A DNA stretch of 12,493 nt from Acidimicrobiaceae bacterium (GTDB lineage Bacteria > Actinomycetota > Acidimicrobiia > Acidimicrobiales > RAAP-2): the NCBI GenBank assembly GCA_003164275.1, contig PLSY01000176.1, positions 2,099 to 14,591 of the forward strand, written 5' to 3'. The position numbers and the translations under genes are program-made. A model generated the notes under the pieces. That model was given only the letters and a program-made list of their open reading frames with translations. It searched no databases and was not told where the DNA came from. Positions 1 through 6,054 of this stretch are shown one piece after another. Positions within the stretch are counted from its first letter, which is position 1. Each line of letters begins with the position of its first letter.

Positions 1-1128
1 GACGGCTCGTCGGTCATCACCAAGCACGAGGGCACGGGCGGCGAGGTCTCGGTCGGCACGGTGACGGCCCAGCTGCTCTACGAGATCGCCGGCCACGAGT
101 ACCCGAACACCGATGTGGTGGCCCGCTTCGACACCATCGCCGTCACCGACGAGGGACCCGACCGGGTCCGCATCTCAGGGTGCAAGGGTCTTCCCGCCCC
201 AAGGGACATCAAGGTGTGCCTCAATCTGTTGGGCGGGTGGCGGAACTCCATGACCTTCGTGCTCACCGGCCTCGACATCGAAGCGAAGGCGGCCCTGACC
301 GTGCGGTCGCTCAGCGCCGCCCTCGGTGGCACTGAACAGTTCGACGAGTTCGACGCCAGGCTGATCCGCTCGGACAAGGCCGATGCCGTGGTCAACGTCG
401 AGGCCACCGCCCAACTCCGTGTCACCGTGAAGGACCAAGACGGAGACAAGATCGGACGCCGCTTCTCCAGTGCCGCCACCGAGTTGGCCCTGGCCGGCTA
501 TCCCGGCCTCCATCTCACCTCTCCCCCGACGGCGGCGACCAGCTATGGCGTCTACTGGCCGGCGCTCGTGCCAGCCGGCCTGGTCGTGCCCGAGGTGGTC
601 CACGCCGACGGCCACCGCGTCGACGTCCTCCCTGTGGCCGGGCTCGACTCCGACCGCGGCTCCATCGTCGACTCCACCCCCGATCTGGCCCTCGCCCCCG
701 ATGCGGCCGTAGCCCCTGACTTCGTGGCCGTCCCCGCCGCCGGCCGAGGGGCCCCGGACCGGTCGCGGGCAACCGTCCGCCTGCCCCTAGGGACGATCAT
801 CGGTGCCCGGTCGGGTGACAAGGGAGGCAACGCCAATGTCGGGCTGTGGGCCAGGTCCGAGCAGGCCTGGGCCTGGCTCGACTCCTATCTGAGCCTGGAC
901 GCCTTCTTGTCCCTCCTCCCCGAGGCAGCCGACCTCGAGGTCCGGCGCTTCCACTTCCCCAACCTGTTGGCCCTCAACTTCGTGGTCGTCGGCCTCCTCG
1001 GCGAGGGAGTTGCTTCATCCACCCGCCCGGACCCCCAGGCCAAGGGGCTGGGCGAGTACCTTCGTTCCAGGGTCGTCGACGTGCCCCTCGACCTCGTACC
1101 CGGGCACGCACGCCCATCGCCATCCTGA
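1..1128 (+). CDS. AtuA/DUF1446-family protein, 5'-truncated
   Basis: The reading frame is open from the first base of the window, so the gene starts upstream; 375 residues and the TGA stop at 1126-1128 are visible. Near the visible start come GTGGEVSVGTVTAQLLYEI and then GPDRVRISG, both typical of the DUF1446/AtuA core. The end of the protein has IIGARSGDKGGNANVGLW at about residues 264-281, the signature of the small C-terminal domain found in longer AtuA proteins. AtuA belongs to the acyclic terpene utilisation (citronellol/geraniol) gene set of Pseudomonas, but its reaction is not established, and many actinobacterial homologues sit in other acyl-CoA catabolic clusters. No signal peptide or membrane segment is seen, so a cytoplasmic location is likely. 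The acyl-CoA dehydrogenase gene follows after 70 bp on the same strand and is probably in the same operon. Family assignment is firm; substrate is unknown. Confidence 0.87.
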   Translation, partial: DGSSVITKHEGTGGEVSVGTVTAQLLYEIAGHEYPNTDVVARFDTIAVTDEGPDRVRISGCKGLPAPRDIKVCLNLLGGWRNSMTFVLTGLDIEAKAALTVRSLSAALGGTEQFDEFDARLIRSDKADAVVNVEATAQLRVTVKDQDGDKIGRRFSSAATELALAGYPGLHLTSPPTAATSYGVYWPALVPAGLVVPEVVHADGHRVDVLPVAGLDSDRGSIVDSTPDLALAPDAAVAPDFVAVPAAGRGAPDRSRATVRLPLGTIIGARSGDKGGNANVGLWARSEQAWAWLDSYLSLDAFLSLLPEAADLEVRRFHFPNLLALNFVVVGLLGEGVASSTRPDPQAKGLGEYLRSRVVDVPLDLVPGHARPSPS

Positions 1129-1140
1129 TCGCCGCTCTCC

Positions 1141-1180
1141 CACCCGCCCGACTACAGACCCGCCCGCCCGACAACAGACA
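1141..1180 (+). repeat. Two tandem 20-bp imperfect repeats in the atuA-like/dehydrogenase gap
   Basis: Units 1141-1160 and 1161-1180 match at 17 of 20 positions; the core CGCCCGAC(T/A)ACAGAC is shared. The array ends just before the ribosome binding site of the dehydrogenase gene. It may be a simple slippage duplication or a pair of protein binding sites two helical turns apart. No function is shown. Confidence 0.6.
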
Positions 1181-1184
1181 CGCC

Positions 1185-1190
1185 GAGGAG
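1185..1190 (+). promoter_or_regulatory. Ribosome binding site of the acyl-CoA dehydrogenase
   Basis: GAGGAG lies 8 nt upstream of the ATG at 1199. It settles the start: the frame is open further upstream (to 1010), but that extension overlaps the atuA-like gene, has proline/arginine-rich low-complexity sequence and would not match the family N terminus. Confidence 0.75.
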
Positions 1191-1198
1191 CACTACCA

Positions 1199-2362
1199 AT
1201 GGACTTCATCGAATCCGACGAACTGACCATGCTGCGCGACGCTGTGGGCTCCATCGCCTCAAAGTTCGGCCACGACTACTACGTGAAGAAGGCCCACGCC
1301 GACGAGCGCACTGACGAGCTGTGGAGCGCGGTGGCCGAGGCCGGCTTCCTCGGGGTCAACGTGCCTGAGGAGTACGGCGGCGGCGGGGGCGGCATCACCG
1401 AGCTGGCCGCCGTCGGCGAGGAGCTGGCCGCAGCCGGCTGCCCGCTCTTGATCATCGTGGTGTCACCGGCCATCTGCGCCACCATCATCGCCAAGTTCGG
1501 CACCGAGGCCCAAAAGCAGCGGTGGCTGCCCCGTTTTTCCACCGGTGAGCTGAAGATGGCCTTCGCCATCACCGAGCCGGACGCCGGGTCCAACTCCCAC
1601 AACCTGGCCCTGACCGCCACCAAGGACGGCGACATCTACCGGCTCAACGGCTCGAAGTACTACATCTCGGGCGTCGACGAGTGCGAGGCCATGCTCGTCG
1701 TGACCAAGTCGGGCACCGACCCCGACACCGGTCGGGGACGCCTCTCCTTGTTCGTGGTCGACACCGACACCCCCGGGTTCACGAAGCAGGTCCTGCCCGT
1801 CGAGATCACCGCACCGGAGAAGCAGTACACGCTGTTCTTCGACAACGTCCAAGTCGAGGCCGACCGGTTGATCGGCGCCGAGGGCGACGGACTCCGTCAA
1901 GTGTTCTTCGGCCTCAACCCCGAACGGATCCTGTCCGCGGCAACAGCCAACGGCATCGCCCGCTATGCCCTCGACAAGGCGGCCGAGTACGCCAAGGGGC
2001 GTGAGGTCTGGGGCACGCCGATCGGTCGCCACCAGGGCATCTCCCACCCCCTGGCCAAGGCCAAGATCGAAGTCGAGCTGGCCCGGCTGATGACGGACAA
2101 GGCGGCATGGCTGTGCGACTTCGCCGGCGATACCCCGGCGGCCGGCGAGGCGGCCAACATGGCCAAGTACTCGGCCGCCGAGGCGACGTTGGCCGCCCTC
2201 GACCAGGCCATCCAGACGCACGGCGGCAACGGCATGTCGACCGAGTACGGCCTGGCCGACCTGTGGGGCATGGCCCGGCTGCTCAGGATCGCCCCGGTGA
2301 GCCGGGAGATGATCCTGAACTTCGTGTCCCAGCACTCTCTCGGGCTCCCCCGCAGCTACTGA
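1199..2362 (+). CDS. Acyl-CoA dehydrogenase (FAD-dependent)
   Basis: A 387-residue protein of normal family length. It would oxidise an acyl-CoA to the trans-2-enoyl-CoA and pass electrons from FAD to electron transfer flavoprotein in the cytoplasm. Domains run in the usual order: N-terminal helical domain (about 1-115), beta domain with the signature AITEPDAGSN (about 123-132), and C-terminal helical domain with THGGNG at 340-345. The usual catalytic glutamate site of medium-chain enzymes reads RIAPVS here, with Pro366 in place of Glu. Instead GLNPERIL places Glu242 where isovaleryl-CoA dehydrogenase has its catalytic base, which hints at a branched-chain or otherwise bulky substrate. Next to an AtuA-like gene, a citronellyl-CoA-type (AtuD-like) role is possible but not proven. 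The start is fixed by a good ribosome binding site. The gene converges on the minus-strand pilin set. Confidence 0.93.
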   Translation: MDFIESDELTMLRDAVGSIASKFGHDYYVKKAHADERTDELWSAVAEAGFLGVNVPEEYGGGGGGITELAAVGEELAAAGCPLLIIVVSPAICATIIAKFGTEAQKQRWLPRFSTGELKMAFAITEPDAGSNSHNLALTATKDGDIYRLNGSKYYISGVDECEAMLVVTKSGTDPDTGRGRLSLFVVDTDTPGFTKQVLPVEITAPEKQYTLFFDNVQVEADRLIGAEGDGLRQVFFGLNPERILSAATANGIARYALDKAAEYAKGREVWGTPIGRHQGISHPLAKAKIEVELARLMTDKAAWLCDFAGDTPAAGEAANMAKYSAAEATLAALDQAIQTHGGNGMSTEYGLADLWGMARLLRIAPVSREMILNFVSQHSLGLPRSY

Positions 2363-2396
2363 ACGCCCTACTCGAGGCCGTTCTCGCAAGGAGCGG

Positions 2397-2412
2397 AGGG
2401 ACCCGAGTCCCT
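2397..2412. terminator. Candidate bidirectional terminator hairpin between convergent genes
   Basis: AGGGAC and GTCCCT form a perfect 6-bp stem with loop CCGA, lying inside the 57-bp gap between the dehydrogenase stop and the stop of the minus-strand PilX-like gene. No T-tract follows on either strand, so an intrinsic terminator is only suggested by the position and the hairpin. Confidence 0.4.
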
Positions 2413-2419
2413 GCGGCCT

Positions 2420-4384
2420 CTACCGGCTGGTGTAGCGACGGACGGGAGCAACGCTGGCCGCCGCCGTACCGCCGCCGGATACAGCCACCCCGGGGATGGT
2501 CAGCGCCGCGGTGGTGCTGAAAGTGTCGGTGAACGTGCTGCCCGATGAGGCGGTGAAGGCACCGTAGGACAGGATCTGCCCGGTGATCTGGGGGGCGGAG
2601 TTGACGTCCATCGTTCCTCCGCCGACGTAGATGAACGTGCTCAAGCTGCTGGCGAACGTCGTGGTGTTGCTCAAGCTGACATTCCCGCTGTCCCCGTAGG
2701 GGACGATGAACGACAGATTGTGCTGCGTGGTCGAAGACGACTGGAAGATATTGGCCACCGACGTGGTGAAGCCGTTCACGACCACGGCGATGTCGGTCTT
2801 CAACGAGAAGGTCTCCGTGTTGTTCTGTCCGTCCATGTTGACGTTGCTGCAGGCGCTGGCGTCGAACACCGTCGGAACGGTCTCGGAGTTCACAGCCGTC
2901 AAGAACGGTGTCGGCCCGGAGCTGTAGGTGAAATAGGTGCTGCACTGGGCAGCTGGGATGAGGACGTAGTTGGTGTACCCCTTGGCCGCCCAGGCTGCCT
3001 GGGTCGGGGCGGTGATCTGCGGCCAGGTCGGGGCGGTGGGCATGGAGGGGATCACCGGCGTCTGGTTCGAGGGCATGGTGGTGTTGGTGATCGTCGAGTC
3101 GTTGGCCGAGACCGTTCCCGGTGAGCCATTGATCGTCCCGAGCCATGTCTGATTTGAGCCGGGGACGTTGTAGGTGATGGCGCCGCTGGCATGCGCCGTG
3201 CCTGCGATGTTCGATTGGCTGCCTTGCACCTGGATCTGGCTGCTCGACCCGGTGGCCAGGGCATTCGAGCCGATCGTCGAGTTGTACATGTTGATCCCCG
3301 CACTCGAGGCGTACGAGTCGGCGGCCGCCCCGATGGCCGAGGCGTTCATGCTGATGCCCCCGCTCCCGCTGTAGGCGCTCCCCTTCAGGTTGGCCGAACT
3401 GCTCAACGTGAAGGCACCCGTCCCGTAGGCGCTGCCGTTCACCGTGGCGCTGTTGAGACCGATCGAACCGGTGGCATAGGCACTTCCCGCCGTTGTCATG
3501 CTCTGCATGGACAGCGGTCCGCCGCTGTAGGCGTTCCCAGCCAGTACGAGGCCCGAAAGGGATACTCCGCCAGCTCCGGTCGAAAGGAAGTTCCCGCTCA
3601 CTGTCGCCCCCGACAGTGAGTAGTTCGAGGTGTCGGCGACATCGAAATCCTGGTTGATGTAACAGTTGGTGTTCACGTTGGGGGCCGTGCTGGTCGAATA
3701 GCTGATGAGGCTGCCCTGGATGGTGGTGCTGTTCGTGCAGTTCATGGCGCCACCGCTGACCACGTTGGCCACAGCGTTGGTGCCCTTGTTGATGGTCGAT
3801 GTCACCAGTCCAATCGAGGTCGGCGAGTAGATGGCATCCGAGAAGGCCGTGTTGGTGGCTGTGGCCACCGGGGCTGTGATCTGGACGTCCTCGACCATGA
3901 CCGAGGTTGTCCCGGACATCGATCCGACCGACCTGATCTCCGCCATACCCGGCCAGGCGGTGGGAACGGTCGTGCAGGCAGTCGGGGTCGGGGTGATCGG
4001 CGTCGTGGCCGTGAAGGTGGCGATGTAGCTCACCGTGAGGGCGTAGGTGGCTGTGGGCGGGGTGGTGGGGGCGGTGACGGGCAACCTCGTGGCCACCGAG
4101 TCTGTCGTGAGCGGACTCGGACACGGAAGTGAGCTGAACGAAGTCGCCGCGTCGATCTGGGCGACCGCAACATTGAGTCCCGTCTCCGCCGCCAAGCGCG
4201 CCTGCACCGCATTCGCATAGGTCCCCGTGGCGCTCAGATCCACGACGCTGTACTTCACGGCCACGGCGGAGAGCGAGAGAATGACCACAGCGATGGCCAT
4301 GACGATGATGAGCACGTATCCGCCCTCATCGGATTCCCGGTGCAACCGTCTCATGACCACACCATCTCGACCGCGTCCACTCAT
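2420..4384 (-). CDS. PilX-like (GspK-type) minor pilin with beta-helix-like repeats
   Basis: A protein of about 654 residues. After a charged leader comes G22|YVLIIVMAIAVVILSLSAVAV, a prepilin-like cleavage site and hydrophobic segment (about 23-43). Position +5 of the mature protein is Ile, not Glu; loss of Glu5 is typical of PilX/GspK subunits, which sit at the pilus tip. Residues about 258-405 hold roughly eight repeats of 18-20 residues with the theme G-(S/N)-A-Y-x-x-G, probably a right-handed beta-helix like bactofilin. The C-terminal part, including GQILSYGAF, is not recognised further. Six cysteines are present, an even number that fits an exported protein. Start choice: the ATG at 4384 has AGGGG about 10 nt upstream; a TTG at 4390 overlaps the stop of the preceding gene, and an ATG at 4354 has a weaker upstream site. 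It is the last gene of the minus-strand pilin set. Family call is good; exact role is inferred. Confidence 0.82.
   Translation of the reverse strand: MSGRGRDGVVMRRLHRESDEGGYVLIIVMAIAVVILSLSAVAVKYSVVDLSATGTYANAVQARLAAETGLNVAVAQIDAATSFSSLPCPSPLTTDSVATRLPVTAPTTPPTATYALTVSYIATFTATTPITPTPTACTTVPTAWPGMAEIRSVGSMSGTTSVMVEDVQITAPVATATNTAFSDAIYSPTSIGLVTSTINKGTNAVANVVSGGAMNCTNSTTIQGSLISYSTSTAPNVNTNCYINQDFDVADTSNYSLSGATVSGNFLSTGAGGVSLSGLVLAGNAYSGGPLSMQSMTTAGSAYATGSIGLNSATVNGSAYGTGAFTLSSSANLKGSAYSGSGGISMNASAIGAAADSYASSAGINMYNSTIGSNALATGSSSQIQVQGSQSNIAGTAHASGAITYNVPGSNQTWLGTINGSPGTVSANDSTITNTTMPSNQTPVIPSMPTAPTWPQITAPTQAAWAAKGYTNYVLIPAAQCSTYFTYSSGPTPFLTAVNSETVPTVFDASACSNVNMDGQNNTETFSLKTDIAVVVNGFTTSVANIFQSSSTTQHNLSFIVPYGDSGNVSLSNTTTFASSLSTFIYVGGGTMDVNSAPQITGQILSYGAFTASSGSTFTDTFSTTAALTIPGVAVSGGGTAAASVAPVRRYTSR
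3172..3612 (-). repeat. Coding repeats: about eight 18-20 residue units in the PilX-like protein
   Basis: Successive units read AGNAYSGG, AGSAYATG, NGSAYGTG, KGSAYSGS, then more diverged AADSYASS, GSNALATG and AGTAHASG, each followed by a hydrophobic/serine strand such as SIGLNSA or AFTLSSS. The period of about 18 residues matches one coil of a bactofilin-like beta-helix. The protein repeat is clear by eye; the DNA copies are diverged. Confidence 0.7.
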
Positions 4385-4386
4385 GG

Positions 4387-5061
4387 TCAACAGGCCCCTG
4401 ACGGCGTGATGGGCGAGGAAGGCAAGACGTTGACGGTCGTCTGCAGTGACACCGTCTGGGAGCCGGTCCCAGCCGAAGTATTAGCGGTGCTGGATACGGA
4501 GTTCGAATCACGCATCGAGCCCCGGACAACGAGCTGGACATCGACACTGTTGACCGAACTGGTGAGAGTGAAGACGGGCTGTGAAGCGGTGTTGGCGAGG
4601 CCCCCGACGATGGGCACGCCGGTTGCTGTCACCGTTCCACTGACCGAGGTTGACGGCCATGTCTGTTGCGACAAGGCATTGCCCGAGAGCGACCACTGCA
4701 CCCAGGTGCAGACGTTGTTGACGTTGGTCAGGACCCGAAGCGTCGACCCGGTGCCGGATGCGATGCCGCCGGCCGGACAGACGCCCATGGTCGTCGGAGA
4801 CGACGGGATGCAGACGTTGTTGGCGTTGGTCGAACCGATGTCCGCCGTCAGCTGACGAAGTCCGTTGCGAGCTACTGCCGTGGCGTTCGACGAACTGGCC
4901 CCTGAGTTCACCACGACATTCACTGAGGTGATCACGGGCACGACGAGGACCAGGGCGATGGAGGCCACTCCCATAGCCACCATCAGCTCCACCAGTGTCC
5001 AGCCTGCCTCGGCAACATCTCGTGCTTTCCTGGCACGCACACTCTCGAAGGTCAGGTGCAT
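4387..5061 (-). CDS. PilW-like (GspJ-type) minor pilin
   Basis: A 224-residue type IV pilin-like protein. The leader ends EAG20|WTLVELMVAMGVASIALVLV, a prepilin peptidase site with the conserved Glu at +5 and a hydrophobic N-terminal helix of about 20 residues. The first mature residue is Trp, which is less usual than Phe or Met. The remainder is a Ser/Thr/Asn-rich exported domain with four cysteines, the last of them the C-terminal residue, which suggests a closing disulfide. The reading frame extends upstream to 5370, but that part overlaps the PilV-like gene and lacks pilin features; the ATG at 5061 places the leader correctly. This start overlaps the end of the PilV-like gene by 10 bp, implying translational coupling. 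It should be cleaved and N-methylated by a PilD-type enzyme not encoded here. Confidence 0.85.
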   Translation of the reverse strand: MHLTFESVRARKARDVAEAGWTLVELMVAMGVASIALVLVVPVITSVNVVVNSGASSSNATAVARNGLRQLTADIGSTNANNVCIPSSPTTMGVCPAGGIASGTGSTLRVLTNVNNVCTWVQWSLSGNALSQQTWPSTSVSGTVTATGVPIVGGLANTASQPVFTLTSSVNSVDVQLVVRGSMRDSNSVSSTANTSAGTGSQTVSLQTTVNVLPSSPITPSGAC

Positions 5062-5537
5062 TGGATCTGCACGGTGTTGACCAACTGGGCTGTCTGCGTC
5101 GTCGGGAATTTGGCCGGCCACTGGACAGTGATGGTGATGGGGATCAAATTGTTGGCCACCGTCTGCGGTGACGTGATGATCGTGTAGGTCGTGGTCGTAC
5201 TGCCCGACCCGAGTTGCACGGCCTTGGTCGTGGTCGCCTGGAAGTTGGCGGCATTGACGCAGGCCGGTGCGCTGACCTGCAGGGCGGAGTCCCGTTGCTC
5301 GATCAGGCCGGCGGCAGTGCTCCGTTGCTGGGAGAGCACATTGGCGCCCACCGAGCTCACGATCACCCATCCGACGCCGGCGAATGTCATCAGCAGCACG
5401 GTCATGGCCACGACCACCTCGATCAGGCCGAATCCCTCCTCAGTCGTCGACTTGGCGGATCGACGTCCGCGTGGGTGCTCCTTGATGACGGCGACATGTC
5501 CCGAGGGACGCCGACGGATGCCCCTACGAGGCCTCAC
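5052..5537 (-). CDS. PilV-like (GspI-type) minor pilin, short form
   Basis: A 161-residue prepilin. A long basic leader of 35 residues ends EEG|FGLIEVVVAMTVLLMTFAGVGW, with Phe at +1, Glu at +5 and a hydrophobic helix. Two cysteines follow, one early (SAPAC) and one next to the C terminus (IQCT), as in the disulfide loop of type IVa pilins. The GTG at 5537 is the only plausible start in frame before the cleavage site; no purine-rich ribosome binding site is visible upstream, so the transcript may be leaderless or the start may be an unusual codon further in. It is the first gene of the minus-strand set and lies head-to-head with the much larger PilV-like gene on the plus strand, 517 bp away. 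Both share an NxQQ/SQQ...A..IAE-like stretch after the hydrophobic helix, consistent with paralogy. Confidence 0.83.
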   Translation of the reverse strand: MRPRRGIRRRPSGHVAVIKEHPRGRRSAKSTTEEGFGLIEVVVAMTVLLMTFAGVGWVIVSSVGANVLSQQRSTAAGLIEQRDSALQVSAPACVNAANFQATTTKAVQLGSGSTTTTYTIITSPQTVANNLIPITITVQWPAKFPTTQTAQLVNTVQIQCT

Positions 5538-6054
5538 CGCTACGGTCCGGCGACAAGAGTGGTGACCGCGGGGTGGACAGAGGGGGACTCATGGAAGGTG
5601 ATTGGACCCGCGACAACCTCGCGGCTCCAGTCAGTGAGGCCGAACTTGGCGAGATTGGCTTCTTGAGGGAAGGGAAGCATGGCCTAGACAATGTCGGCAT
5701 TTCGCCCGCTGGACTTGAGGGAACCCGCCTGGCCGGCCCCTGTTGACCACGGATAGAACTCCAGGTCAGATTTCCCATCTTTCGCTATAGGTGGGCGCGA
5801 AATGCGCCGAATACCCAGGTCTGTGATTCGAAAACGGGCGGGGTCAGGCGGACAATACGGGTGCGGCTCGTTACGAGGGCCTGACGCGCCACGAACTCGT
5901 CGCCCTCGCCGTCATGGCGTCCGTGGTCTTGCCGCCGCGCCATCTGTCCTCAACGGAAGTACGGCCCGCGCCGTCGACCTCGAGTCAAACGAGTGCCCCT
6001 CAGCGCCGAGAATTAGGTGCAGATCCTCAGCACATGTGCCGAAACAAGAGAGCG
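5538..6054. promoter_or_regulatory. Divergent intergenic region between the two pilin sets
   Basis: This 517-bp stretch has no convincing gene: the short open frames here look like high-GC shadows, without ribosome binding sites or recognisable protein. It should hold both promoters. No good -35/-10 pair is seen; TTGACC at 5743-5748 is followed at 17 bp only by the poor TCAGAT. Visible structures are hairpins at 5608-5624 (CCGCG/CGCGG) and 5794-5808 (GGCGC-GAAAT-GCGCC), the inverted repeat CTCGT-T-ACGAG at 5867-5877, and a 10-bp direct repeat at 5662 and 5714. No cyclic-di-GMP (GEMM) riboswitch core was recognised. The part from about 5914 could be an N-terminal extension of the plus-strand pilin gene if that gene starts earlier. 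Confidence 0.5.
5662..5723 (+). repeat. 10-bp direct repeat spaced by 52 bp, possible operator pair
   Basis: CTTGAGGGAA occurs at 5662-5671 and again at 5714-5723, start to start 52 bp, close to five helical turns. Both copies lie in the divergent regulatory region. An exact 10-mer repeat in about 500 bp can arise by chance about one time in ten, so this is only a candidate. Confidence 0.35.

Noticed and set aside
1463..2389. 308-residue open frame antisense to the acyl-CoA dehydrogenase
   Set aside because: Composition (Gly/Val/Leu/Asp-rich) is that of an antisense shadow in GC-rich DNA; the plus-strand gene is a clear full-length enzyme.
2283..4124. 613-residue open frame on the minus strand overlapping the PilX-like gene
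   Set aside because: It is a +1/-1 shadow of the PilX-like frame: His/Arg/Gln-rich, with no domain, no membrane segment and an overlap into the dehydrogenase gene. The PilX frame has the prepilin site and regular repeats.
4498..4516. tRNA T-arm-like GAGTTCGAATCACGC
   Set aside because: It lies inside the PilW-like coding frame, and no acceptor stem, D arm or anticodon arm could be fitted around it.
5538..6054. Cyclic-di-GMP (GEMM) riboswitch in front of the pilin genes
   Set aside because: Such riboswitches often precede pilus genes, so I looked for the conserved core and tetraloop arrangement on both strands and did not find it. A covariance-model search with the GEMM-I and GEMM-II models would settle this.
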